Both the position numbers and the translations under genes were made by a program. A stretch of DNA of 62,000 nt from Prorocentrum cordatum (lineage: Eukaryota > Sar > Dinophyceae > Prorocentrales > Prorocentraceae), in contig CAUYUJ010003447.1 of the NCBI GenBank assembly GCA_963575745.1, positions 890,728 to 952,727 on the forward strand. Reading direction: 5' to 3'. Positions 37,653 through 47,040 of the stretch are shown here, piece after piece; position 1 is the first letter of the stretch; each line of letters starts with the position of its first letter. A model generated the notes under the pieces. That model was not told where the DNA came from. It was given only the letters and a program-made list of their open reading frames with translations, and searched no databases.

Positions 37653-38400
37653 GCAGCATGCAGGTGGCGATCTGTCCCATAACGCCTGTGTGCACCACAA
37701 TGCTCGCGTGCACCACAACGCCTGTGTACACCACAGCGCCTGCGTACACCGCAACAGCTGTGTGCAATGCAGCGCCTGTCTACACCACAATGCTTGCGTG
37801 CACCACAGCGCCGGTATACAACCACAGCGAATGCACAGTGCTTACGTGCACCGCAGCGTCTGTGCACACCACAGCGCCTGCGCTAGCGTACACCAGAGTG
37901 CAACGCAGCGCTGGTGTACACCAGAGTGCCTGCGTGCACAGGACAGGTAGAAGGAGCATGTCGGTGAGGATTTAGTGAGGACAGCTCAACGCCAAGCCAG
38001 GGAAGTGCTGATAATAGAACGCGACGTTTTCCCCTCCTCCCTCCTCCACCTCCGCCTCCTCGTCCTCTTCCTCATCCTCGTCCTCCTCCTCGTCCTCCTC
38101 CATCACCCTTCCCCTCTGTCGTGCGGGTCGGCACTACAGCGCACGTGCGCGTCTCAGCGTGCACCGACAAATGGTAGATTCACTGGTGCCGTGCTGAGTG
38201 CACGCAAACATTGTGGTGTACACTGGAGCTGTGTTGTACACGGCTAATCTGGTGTACGCAGGCGCTGTGGTGTGCACAAGCGCTGTGCGGCTGCTGTGGT
38301 GTACATAGGGGATGTGGTGTACACAGGCGCTGTGGTGCACGCAGGCACTATGGTGTACACAGGCGTTGTGGTGCAGATCGCCACCGACATGCTGCCGCGA
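37653..38400. repeat. Head-to-head arrays of an 18-bp minisatellite
   Basis: The left arm (37653-37935) begins GCAGCATGCAGGTGGCGATC and repeats CACCACAGCGCCTGCGTA-type 18-bp units (CACCACAATGCTTGCGTG, CACCACAGCGCCTGTGTA). The right arm (about 38185-38398) holds the reverse complement: TACACAGGCGCTGTGGTG units ending in CAGATCGCCACCGACATGCT. About 250 bp of unrelated DNA with a CTC tract (38035-38105) separates them. Confidence 0.8.
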
Positions 38401-38526
38401 CCCGTCCTCGGTGATTCCTAGGCATTCCCAGACGCCGCCGGCGCGAAACGTGACGTCATCGGCCCCCTCCAACCCCCCAAATGGTTGCCGTCATCGTTCC
38501 GGAATAACGGAACAGGCTCCAGCTAG

Positions 38527-38609
38527 GACCGCGCGCACGACGACGATGAGCGATGAGCGATGAGCGACGAGCGACGAGCGACGAGCGACGAGCGACGAGC
38601 GACGAGGAG

Positions 38610-38660
<51 letters not shown>

Positions 38661-38665
38661 TGCGG
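38527..38665. repeat. GATGAGCGAC / GAC array
   Basis: GCGCGCACGACGACGATGAG, then GAGCGAC units, then about 60 bp of pure GAC. The start is the same as the array at 37575. Confidence 0.9.
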
Positions 38666-38925
38666 ACCAGACTCCGCACTGGGGGGGGAGCGTTACGTCG
38701 TCATAGGGGGGGGGGGGCCGGGGGCCATGACGCTCGTCATGCTCCAAGCAATAAAGAAACGGGCTCAAAACGTCCGAAAATATCCTCAAACCTCAGGAGG
38801 ACCCGCTTGCCTCGGGTCGCAGGCGGGGCGCCAACGGCCTGTGCCGCGCCTTCGCCGCCGGGCGGCGCAGCCGCAGCCGCCGGGGCCGAGGGCGGTGGGG
38901 GCGCGACGACCTCAGCCGTGAGCCT

Positions 38926-38972
38926 CCGCCTCCTCCTCCTCCTCTTCCTCCTCCTCCTCCTCCTCCTCCTCC
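38926..38972. repeat. (CTC)n tract abutting a spliced leader relic
   Basis: CTC/TCC triplets that end at the first base of the spliced leader relic. Confidence 0.9.
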
Positions 38973-38994
38973 TCCGTAGCCATTTTGGCTCAAG
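38973..38994 (+). other. Dinoflagellate spliced leader relic (DinoSL)
   Basis: An exact 22-nt match to the dinoflagellate trans-spliced leader consensus, starting TCCGTAGCC and ending GGCTCAAG. The next bases are TGAGCC rather than a GT splice donor, so this is not an SL RNA gene but the 5' end of a trans-spliced mRNA that was reverse transcribed and inserted. It marks the 5' boundary of the retrocopy that follows. Confidence 0.92.
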
Positions 38995-39905
38995 TGAGCC
39001 GCGCTCCGGGAGGCCTTCGCAGCACGCGCTGCGCAGGCGCGTGGCGCGCCAGAGGCCATGGTGTCGACGGGTGGCGCGGCTGGCGGCAGGCGCTGGGCGA
39101 CCGCGATCGCCCGCACCCTCGCCCGCAAATTGCGGCGCGAGGCTCGCCGTGATGAGGGCGTCGCGGGCGGCTGCGAAGGCCTTTCGTGCCTCCCTTCGCG
39201 AGCACTGGCGGCTGTGCGACAGCCTCGGGGCGCACCTGCCCAACATGGGCGAGGCGCTGCAGGCCGCCAGGCTGCTTCGGATGCCGCCCGACGCCATCGC
39301 GCAGTGCGAGGTAGCGCTGCAGGAGGGGAACTGGGCCAGGCACGCGCCTCCGCCTGGCATGGCGTGAAGCCCGACTCGCCCCTCCTCGGCCGCTGGCGCC
39401 TCCACGCACGGGGGCTGACAGGCGATGCGACGCCGCTCAGGAGCGAGGCCACCCCCTTCACGCCCGTCTGCTTCGTGAAGGCCGCCACGCTGCTGCAGGA
39501 GCTGGGCGTCGGCGGCCTTGCGGGCCTTGGGGCCCCTGCGGGGGATTGCTGCCCCGCAGATGGCGACGCTGCTGCCGCGCGGGACACCGCTGCCGCGCTG
39601 GACGTCGTTGGCGATTGCCCCGTCGTCGAGGCGAGCTCGGACGTAGAGTTCGAGTGTGTTGCCTCCCCGACCGCCCAGCCGAAGGAGCAGCTGGAGGTGT
39701 CGAAGCTGCAGGAAAAGGCAGCCCACGGTCGAGTCCGATCGGGCCCTGGTGGAGTCCGTGGGCGTGTGCATGGCCGTTGACGTCGAGGTCGGCTCGGTGC
39801 TGGAGTTCGATGCCGTGGAACGCCTCGGGGGCGGGATCACTGTCGACGGGCCCCTGAGGCAGTGCTGGCGCGTTGCCCGCCGAGATGGCCCAGGCGATCT
39901 CCGCC

Positions 39906-40104
39906 GAGGAGCCCGCCGAGCTCCTCCAGGCGGACACCGCCGAGGAACCTGCCGAGCTGGTCCAGGCGGACACCTCCCCGCCGAGCTGGTCCAGGCGCAT
40001 ACTATCGAGGAGCCCGCCCAGCTGGTCCAGGCGGACCCCACTGTGGAGCCCGCCGAGCTGGGCCAGACGGACACCACCGAGGAGCCCGCCGAGCTCGGGG
40101 CCCA
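39906..40104 (+). repeat. 36-bp tandem repeat within the retrocopy
   Basis: About five and a half units of GAGGAGCCCGCCGAGCTC, then CTCCAGGCGGACACCGCC. The third unit (about 39978-40006) is 29 bp, lacking 7 bp. Translated in the right frames, the units give EEPAELLQADTA, EEPAELVQADTS, EEPAQLVQADPT and VEPAELGQTDTT. Confidence 0.8.
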
Positions 40105-40410
40105 GGGCGGCCGTGGTTGCGGACAGCAAGGTCGTCTCCAGCCCGAGCCGCTGCGTCGTCGATCGGCTCTTCTCCAGGCTGTTCGCGCGCAGCCGCGTGA
40201 TGAGCGTCTCGGAGCGTGCGAACGGCGAGCCGACGATCTGGCCCCCCGACGACGGCGCCAGCCTGGAGGACGTCGTCCTCCAGAGCGAGGCCGAGGGCAT
40301 TGCCCTCGACTCCGTGCACAACTTCATGGGGAGCGCCCGCTTCCAGCAGGCCTACTTCCTGAAGGGCGTGTACCTCTTCCAGGTGCATGGCGGGGTCGGC
40401 GACCCCTGAG

Positions 40411-42150
40411 TGGCTGGCCTCTCGCTGGATCTGCATTGGAGTCCTGGCTGGCGACCCTCTCGGCGTGTTCGGGGGGGGTGTGCCGCGGTCTCGGGCTCGT
40501 GCTGGCGCGCGTGCCCGTGTCCCCTCCCTGGGGCAGCCCCTGGGGGCCGTCCGGTGGCTCGCCCGTCCCCGCGGGGGTGGCTTCCGTCCCGGGTTGGCCA
40601 GGGTCGTGACGGATGCCTGTATGGGCTTCTTCGGGGCCCTTCCCTCGTCGCCTCGGCGTCCGTGCGGCGTGATGGCGGCGGCGCGGGAGCCATGCGATAT
40701 CTGGGGCCCTGGCGGTCGTTTGCGTGCAGATGGTCGCCAAGGCCCCTTTGATGATGACCCATCCATCCCTCCCTCCCTCCCTCCCTCCCCCGCCTCCTCC
40801 TCCTCCTCCTCCTCTTCCTCATCCTCCTCCTCCTCCACCTCCTCCTCCTCCTCCTCTTCCTCCTCCTCCTCCTCCTCCTCCTGCACCTCGTGGGCGTCGC
40901 GAATGGGTGAACACAGGTGCGCCTTTTGTGCACCTTCGGGGCCCCAAGTAGCCCCTTCAGGGCCCCGAGAGTGCACGAGATGTGCCCCTTTCGTCACCCT
41001 ATCCACATCGCCGGATCCTCCTTGGTCTCTTCCGCCTCCTGTCCCTCTGGTCTTCGATAAGGAGGAGGAGGATGGGGGAGGATGGCGAAAGCGGGGGCGG
41101 GGAGAAGGATGAGAAGAAAGAGGGAGCGAAACTTCATTGCGATATCTCATTCTGGGTGGCCTTCAGGCAACACCCCTGGAATGCCTTCGACGGGGCATAG
41201 CTATTGGAAGCCATCCCCAAGTCCCACCAGCCCTTCCGGCTAAGCTGATATAGCGAATTAGTTATTTCCTCTTCCAAGATCCCCTTGCCTTCGAAGGGGG
41301 GCCCTCCCCAACTCCTCCCTGAGGTCTTTGTATGTTCGGGGGTCCAGTTCTGCATTGCATGGTCGGGGGTCCAGTTTCGCCCAATATAGCTCCAAGAGGG
41401 GCTCCGATGCTCCAAGATGGCCTCCAAAGCGGCTCACGATACCAGAAGATGGTTCAAGATACTTTCCGATTTATCTCCAAGGGACAAGACGAGGGTCACA
41501 AGATAGTTCCAAGTACTCTCGGAGCCCCCTCGGGACCTCCCCATCAAGAGTCCACTCTCCTTTAAATCCCAGAAAATCCGCCGACTCAGTCGGCGTGCGT
41601 GAGAGGCCTTTTCCACGCGAGGTCAATCCAACCCAAACTGAAGTATGCCAGCCTCCTTTGAGCCGTCGTCGTCGTCGTCGTCGTAGGAAAACAAAGCAAA
41701 GAAGGGGGATCGAACAATGTCGCAATTACGTCGAACAGACGTCCCTTCCCTTAGTCCCTTCCCCCCCTTCGACGGAATGGGCGGGGGCGTCCCAGGGGGG
41801 GTCCGAGGGGTTGTCCTGGCAGGGTCCTGGGGGGGGGGCCGGGGGTTGTGACCCCTCCCCTGTCGGAGGTTTTCTCCCTCGGTTTTCGCCTCTGAGTACG
41901 CCAGCCTGAATCGTCGTCGTCTTAAGGGACATCAGACAAGCAAAGGGGATGTAAAACTGTAGCAATTACGTTGAAGGGAAGCCCCTTTTCCTTTGCGGTC
42001 CCTTTCCCGCCGGGGTCTGGGGGGGTATCGGGGGGTGGTCCCGGGGGGGGTCCCAGGGGTGGTCCCCAGGATTATGACCTCTGCCCCGCTGGGGGCTTTC
42101 CCCCTCGGTTTGGGCCTCCCAGACGCACGCCCGAGGAGACAAATGTCTCT
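40411..42150. other. No gene seen; CTC array and unique DNA
   Basis: Probably begins with the retrocopy's 3' untranslated part. A CCTCC/CTC array lies at 40768-40892. The patches 41755-41900 and 41985-42120 resemble each other (CCCTTCCC, GGGGGTCC, GGGGGTTGTGACCCCTCCCC against GGATTATGACCTCTGCCCC, then GGTTTTCTCCCTCGGTTT against GCTTTCCCCCTCGGTTT), a duplicated block of about 240 bp spacing. No coding domain was seen. Confidence 0.5.
41755..42125 (+). repeat. Imperfect direct duplication, about 235-bp spacing
   Basis: 41755-41890 and 41985-42118 share colinear blocks: CCCTT/CCTTT start, runs of GGGGGTC, CCCC(A/T)GGGGGGGGTCC-like text, and GTGACCCCTCCCCTGTCGG against ATGACCTCTGCCCCGCTGG, ending CCCTCGGTTT(T/G). 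Confidence 0.55.
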
Positions 42151-42627
42151 CCTGCTCCTCCTCCTCCTGCTCCTCCTCCTCCTCCGCCTCCCCGTCTTTC
42201 TCCTCTAACGCTTTGCCTCCTCCTCCTCCTTCTCCTCCTCTTCTCTCATCCTGTTTCTCCTCCTCCTACTCCTCCTCCTCCTCCTCCTCCTCCTCCTCCT
42301 CCTCCTCCACTTGCTCCTCCTCCAACTCCTCCTCCTCCTCCCCTGCCCCCTCCCCTTCCCCCTTCCTCATTATCCTGCTCCTCCTCCTCTTTTTTTACGC
42401 TCGCCCGGCTTAAGGATCTAGCCTGTAGCGTTATGCCTCCTCCTCCTCCTCCTCCACAGCCTCTTCCGCCTCCCCCTCCCACTCCTCCCACTCCTCCTCC
42501 TCCTCCTCCTTCTCCTCCCGCCTCCTCCTCCACCTTCTCCTCCTCGTCCTCGTCTTCGTCCTCGTTCTCCCCCGCCTCCTCTTCCTCCTCCTCCTCCTCC
42601 TCCTCCACCTCCTCCTCCTCCTCCCTC
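42150..42627. repeat. (CTC)n array upstream of the LINE
   Basis: Nearly 480 bp of CTC/TCC triplets with interruptions. A 583-codon frame that runs through it into the LINE is an artefact at its N-terminal half. Confidence 0.9.
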
Positions 42628-42654
42628 CAGCGCCTTCCCCATGTCCCGAGCCTG

Positions 42655-42676
42655 TCCGTAGCCATTTTGGCTCAAG
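42655..42676 (+). other. Dinoflagellate spliced leader relic at the LINE 5' end
   Basis: A second exact 22-nt DinoSL (TCCGTAGCC to GGCTCAAG), followed by TTCGGAACC and not by a splice donor. It lies 152 nt before the LINE start codon, so the copied template was a trans-spliced LINE mRNA. Confidence 0.92.
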
Positions 42677-42753
42677 TTCGGAACCTTGCCGCGAGGCTTC
42701 GAGCTTGTCCGCAGCCGTGCGCCAGGCTCGGGCGTTTTCGGCGTGTGATCCTG

Positions 42754-42788
42754 CTCTTGAGGCTGCCCGCTGCGGGCGCCCTCAAGAG
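42754..42788 (+). promoter_or_regulatory. Perfectly paired hairpin in the LINE 5' untranslated region
   Basis: CTCTTGAGG pairs with CCTCAAGAG (9 bp). After a 2x2 mismatch, GCCCG pairs with CGGGC around a CTG loop. It sits between the spliced leader relic and the start codon. It may matter for translation or for ribonucleoprotein assembly; that is inference from position and structure only. Confidence 0.6.
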
Positions 42789-42828
42789 TGTGCCTGTCGG
42801 ACCGTCGAGTCTCGCGCGCGCGCGAGTC

Positions 42829-43722
42829 ATGGGATATCTGGTCTGTCTCGTCTGTCGCGATGCTGGCAAGACTTCTTGGATCCCCGACACCAGCCCCCGC
42901 CAGAAGTGCAAGTTCTGTAATACCCCTTTTCCTGGCCGCTCCAGAGGACAGGGTCCAGGAAAGTATGGTCGCAAAGGCGACAAAAACGGCAAAGGCAGGA
43001 GCAAAGGCAGTGGCAGTGATCGTGTCTTGTCTCCTCCCCGTGCTCGTGCTCATGATCGTCATGCGTGTGACGGTACTGCCACTCCCCCAGTTCGGTCTTT
43101 GGATGAACGTCTCCAGGCTCCATTGGAAGAGGAGGTGCAGGATATATTCGGTGATGATTCTGGCGACGACGGTCGTGGCAGTGGTCGTGGTTTTTGGGCT
43201 GATTATGTTGACGACGACATTGATGCTGATGGCGGCTGTGTCGACACCAGTGGCAATGAGCTCTCGGTTACGCAGGTTGATCAGATTATCAAGACCTTGC
43301 AGGGCCAGTTGGAGTCCCTTCGCTTGCTTCCGCCAACCAAGTACGTTCGGGATCAGGTCTTGGGTCTCCAGGATGAGTTGCAGCATCTTCGTGCACAGAA
43401 GTCTGACATGCTTACGGTTCCCCAGAAGCGTGCATTCTATAAGCAGCGTCACCATTGGGCCAGTAAGAAGTTTGACAAGATCTCTAGTCAGATTCGCGAG
43501 TTCGACCGCAAGATTCTGGACCTTCAGAGCGACAGGGATGCCCTCTGTGCCCGTCAGGAGCGCGTCGCCCAGGATATGGCTATGTGGCAGTCTAAGTTGC
43601 AGGATCTCCCTTCGAGTGAGCCAGGTCCCGAGGGTGACGCATCCCCAGATCTGTCAGCCGTGGCGGACGTCTTCGCAGCTTCCCAGGCAGTTCAGAGAGA
43701 CAAGAAGCTTGCTCAGGCGTGA
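42829..43722 (+). pseudogene. LINE N-terminal region: zinc finger and coiled coil
   Basis: The start is ATG at 42829 (MGYLVCLVCRDAG), chosen because the spliced leader relic and non-coding leader lie just upstream and because a second element fragment at 48609 begins at the same codon. Residues C6, C9, C27 and C30 form a CX2C-X17-CX2C zinc motif. A basic Gly/Lys/Arg-rich stretch, an acidic Asp-rich stretch and then about 130 residues of heptad-like sequence (IIKTLQGQLESLRLL to KFDKISSQIREFDRKILDLQ) follow. This looks like a nucleic-acid-binding, self-associating Gag-like part. The TGA at 43720 is in frame with the endonuclease reading downstream (43723 on), so the ancestral element probably had one continuous frame here; CGA to TGA by CpG deamination would explain it. 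Confidence 0.75.
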
Positions 43723-44784
43723 CGTGACCTTCAGGGTATCGTTGTGTCTGGTTATGCTCCTGTTGTTGTTGCCAGCGAACCTCGGTCCCAATCGGAAGAG
43801 CCCAGGATGTCTGTCGACCAGCAAGGGGCCCCAACACGTGTTGCCAGGCCCCTCCCCGCTCTTCTTCCTCATTGCCTCCTGCGCCGAAACGTCCTGCGCA
43901 CGCCCCTGATGTCGCTGTTGATCCATCGGGACAGTCAGGAAGTTGCACGCCGTCGGCTGCCGCCGCCTCTGCCCCCGCCGACACCCCAGCAGCGGCAGAG
44001 AGTCCCCAGGGCTCCAAAGCCAAGGGCCCGTCTGACCTTTAGTACATCGGAGACCCCGTCCTACAAGTCAGCCTTCGTGAAGAAGCCTCGTCGGGACTGG
44101 GTCATCGTCACTGTGAATGTTACCTCCTGGTCTAATGCCGATATTTTCCTGGAGGCTTACCCTGGTCGGTTTGATGCTGTTGGGTTTCAAGAGCTCTGTC
44201 GTTCAGAAGAGGCTATCGAGTTCGCTGTCAACCGTGCGCATAAGCATGGATTCCATGCGCACCTTCACCCTTCAGTCAGTACTCAGAAAGGCGGCTTGAG
44301 CCCGGGAGTGGGTCTTGTCTCACACTACGCCAGGTCCTTCTCTGAAGTGGTCTTGGATCCGATTGTTGTCCTGCCCCCTCCAGAGAGATTTATGCTGAAG
44401 CTATGGCATGGGGTTGTTGATTCAGGTATCCCTTGGGCCAATGTTTATCTGCGCACAGGGGACGGCGCTGAAGATCGTAACGGCCAGCTTCTGCTGCAGG
44501 TTGCAGCAGTCATGAAGACTATCTCCACCCCCTTTGTTATATCAGGGGACTGGACTATGTCCCCCAAGGACTTGCAGAATACGGACTTCTTAACGCTCGC
44601 AGGTGGGGTCATTGTCGCGCCAGATCGCCATGCCTATGAGTCCGCGGGTGCCCAGTCGTTGATTGACTACTTTGTGGTTCACCCCTTGCTTGCGGCTGCC
44701 GTCAAGTGCGAGGTCTGGGGGACCCCCCCTGATCCCCAAGCACCAGCCTGTAGCTCTCACTCTTCGTGGGAATCTCCACTCTGA
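43723..44784 (+). pseudogene. LINE endonuclease domain (EEP family)
   Basis: Endonuclease/exonuclease/phosphatase fold that nicks target DNA to prime reverse transcription. In the frame numbered from 43744, the visible signature residues are N125 (VTVNVTSW), E150 (VGFQE), the GVGLVSH turn at 188-194, N233/Y235 region (WANVYLRTGDG), D269 (ISGDWTM) and D308 (SLIDYFVV). The final catalytic histidine (KHQPVAL) lies just past a C7 run (44723-44729) in the next frame, so a one-base indel there cuts the domain. The rest of the domain looks well preserved. Confidence 0.82.
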
Positions 44785-45151
44785 TTTGGTCTCTGTTTTT
44801 CGACGTCCTCCTCATATCCCTGTAATAAGGCCTGTGGGGTGTGCGAATTGCCCGCCTTCCTGGGATGCCTTTCCTGACCCTGATGCAGTCAACACTGTGG
44901 AAGATTTGGATCGCCTTACCTCTTCTTGTCTGAAGACGTCTGCTCAGGAGTTGGTTGTCCTATTCCAGTTGCCAGATCCGCAGGACTACACCAAGTGGGG
45001 TGAGCGCCCCTCTACTATTCAGATCTCGGTTTCCAGACTGTTTCCTGGAGGTGTGGTGTCGTCATATGAAGGCAGGCTCTGGAGGTATCTGTCCAACCGT
45101 CTTGGCACTCTTCTGTACCTGGCTGACAAGCAGTTGTGGCCCGCATATTAG
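44720..45151 (+). pseudogene. LINE segment joining endonuclease and RT
   Basis: After the C7 shift the frame reads KHQPVALTL, the end of the endonuclease, then an acidic and hydrophobic linker (EDLDRLTSSC, LWRYLSNRLGTLLYLADKQL). It ends at an in-frame TAG (45149). Past it the same frame still reads RACQALRRYRPSPRDGGTPP until the C10 run at 45204-45213. After that run the RT frame resumes with DWSWWRYYANRLCSLDLGS. Confidence 0.7.
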
Positions 45152-45213
45152 AGAGCGTGTCAAGCCCTGCGCCGATATCGCCCCTCGCCGCGTGATGGAG
45201 GCACCCCCCCCCC

Positions 45214-47040
45214 TGATTGGTCATGGTGGAGGTATTATGCCAATAGGCTTTGTTCCCTAGATCTCGGTTCCATCGATTGGCTGCGTGGCGTCTTGGCTGA
45301 GTCCGCATCTGCTCTGGAACGTGCTGCATCGGCACAGAGATACCAATCCTGGACATCATGGGCCATCCGATCTGTCCAGGAAGGCGGTTCTGCTGCGCAC
45401 CGATTCGTCAAGGGATCGATGGATTGGGCATCTTTCGACAAGACCACCCCGAGCCCAGACGCCCCAGTCGGCGCGCCGCAGCATCATCTTAAGGCGCGAG
45501 AAGGAGTTGGGCATGCTATCTGGGAGCCCATGGAGGAGCACCCTGATGATCCGTGCCTGGTCCTGGATTTCCCGCCGATACCTCCTGACGGCCTTGCATC
45601 CTTGCCTCACCCGTCCCTGGACAAGTACGGACAGATGTGTCGCAGGTACAAGGCTCGCACGTCGGTTGGACTGGACTCGATGCATCCACGTCACCATGCG
45701 CTCCTGCCTGACTCGTCTCTTCTGGCCCTGCTTGGCATCTGGCGTGCTGTTCTGCGAATGGGTAGATTGCCCCCCATTCTCGCGGTGATCATCATGAATT
45801 TGATTCCGAAGACTGACGGCGGCGAGCGTACTGTGGCTATGTTCACGACGTGTGTGCGCACGTTCTCTCGGTTCTTTAGGCACACGTACGGTGCTATGTG
45901 GGCGCGCTTGCATCCTCGTCCATACGTGTATGGTGTGCGCGGTCACTCTTGTCAAGCATGTGCGTGGCGCATGGGCGTGCTAACGGAGCTAGCTGCTGCC
46001 AAAGGCCTGTCTGAGTTTGCACTTTTGCTCGGTATCCAGAAGGCTTTTGAACAGGTTCGCCATACACTTCTCATTAGACGAGCTAGTGAGTTTGGGTTTC
46101 ATCCAGCACTCTTGAGGGTATTCTTGTCTCTGCATCGTTCCCCACGTGTGGTCACGCTGCGCCGAATCGTCGGGGAGTGGGTCAGGGCTAGTAAAACTAT
46201 TGTGGCTGGTTGTTCATTTGCCGATCTGTTTATGCGTATTTTATCAATGCCCGAGTTAAATTCCTTTCGTCAGTCTTATCCAAATATGCATATGGGCCTC
46301 GTCGGTGACGGCGCCCAGGTCCTGGGGATAGGCACGGAGAGGGAGTTGCTCAAAATGGGTCCTGATGCGTCACACCTTTTGATGAGCAAGCTGACTTTCT
46401 CTGCACGTTTGCCACTCTCTGAGAAGAAAAGTGTGCTCTTGGCTACCGACCCCCAGTTGGCCCAGAGTATTGCAGCTGAAACCCCACGTCTCGCTGGTGC
46501 CGTCAAGTTCTCTTGTCGCAACCTCGGGATTGACTGCCAGCTTCGTCAGGGGTGTCGCTCTCGTATTGTCCTCAATGGTCGCTTGAAGAAGGCCATGTCT
46601 AAGGCCCGACGCCTTCTGAAGGCAAAGGGAGCTGGTGCCAAGGTTGCAGGCATTGTAAACGCCAACCTGCGGCCCACGGTCATGTACGGCATCGATGTTG
46701 TCGGTCTGTCTAGCCATCAGATCCGTCAGGTTTGTACTATATACTACGCTGGTCTCGGCACAGGTAAGCGTCGGTCTGTCACGATGGATTTGGCTTTGCA
46801 TGGTGTTACCGACCCTGCTATTGATGCACATGCTGAAGTTATTCGCCTCTGGACTGTCTCTAGATGGGATTCTCTCTTACCCGTCGGTATGATAGACCAA
46901 GTTTTCCAGGAAGCCTACACCAAGGTGACGCCAGATACCCCGTGGACTGACTTGCAGGGCCCAGGACAGATATTGGTAGCCACTATGCGTAGGATTGGGT
47001 GGTCTGCGGTCTCGCCCAATGGCGGAGTTCTCTTGGAACC
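45214..47040 (+). pseudogene. LINE reverse transcriptase with both catalytic aspartates replaced
   Basis: Long open frame (Met at 45293). RT landmarks: SVGLDSM (about 124-130), LPPILAVIIMNLIPK (159-173), TVAMF for the R-P-I strand (180-184), motif A LLLGIQKAFEQV (244-255), motif B AGCSFAD (305-311) and motif C LVGDGA (336-341). In active LINEs motif A has Asp where G247 stands (46031-46033, GGT), and motif C is [FYL]-x-D-D where this copy has G-D (G338, 46304-46306, GGT). Both changes are single A-to-G transitions if the ancestor had GAT. Thumb-like sequence follows (KFSCRNLGIDCQLRQG and YGIDVVGLSSHQIRQV). The protein cannot polymerise as written. Confidence 0.82.

Larger units (their letters stand above)
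38973..40410 (+). pseudogene. SL-tagged processed retrocopy of an unknown gene with 12-residue repeats
   Basis: Starts at the spliced leader relic. Coding-like text continues in the plus direction but switches frames: residues AKAFRASLREHWRLCDSLGA and NMGEALQAARLLRMPPDAI up to 39365; then ATPFTPVCFVKAATLLQELG and DVEFECVASPTAQPKEQLE to 39780; then a tandem array (39906-40104) of a 36-bp unit encoding EEPAELxQADTA/T; finally RLFSRLFARSRVMSVSERAN, LDSVHNFMGSARFQQAYFLK and a stop at 40407. One array unit is 7 bp short, which accounts for one frame switch. I recognise no family. It is probably a dead retrocopy; indel errors in the sequence could mimic some of the shifts. Confidence 0.6.

Noticed and set aside
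38973-38994. Spliced leader RNA gene
   Set aside because: The leader is followed by TGAGCC, not by a GT donor and the SL RNA intron. The same applies at 42655-42676. Both are mRNA-derived relics.
38737-40077. 446-codon minus-strand frame
   Set aside because: Antisense of the SL-tagged retrocopy; the leader fixes the sense strand as plus.
41971-42828. N-terminal extension of the LINE protein into the upstream 583-codon frame
   Set aside because: That part translates the CTC array and the spliced leader. The leader relic shows the mRNA begins at 42655, so the start is the ATG at 42829.
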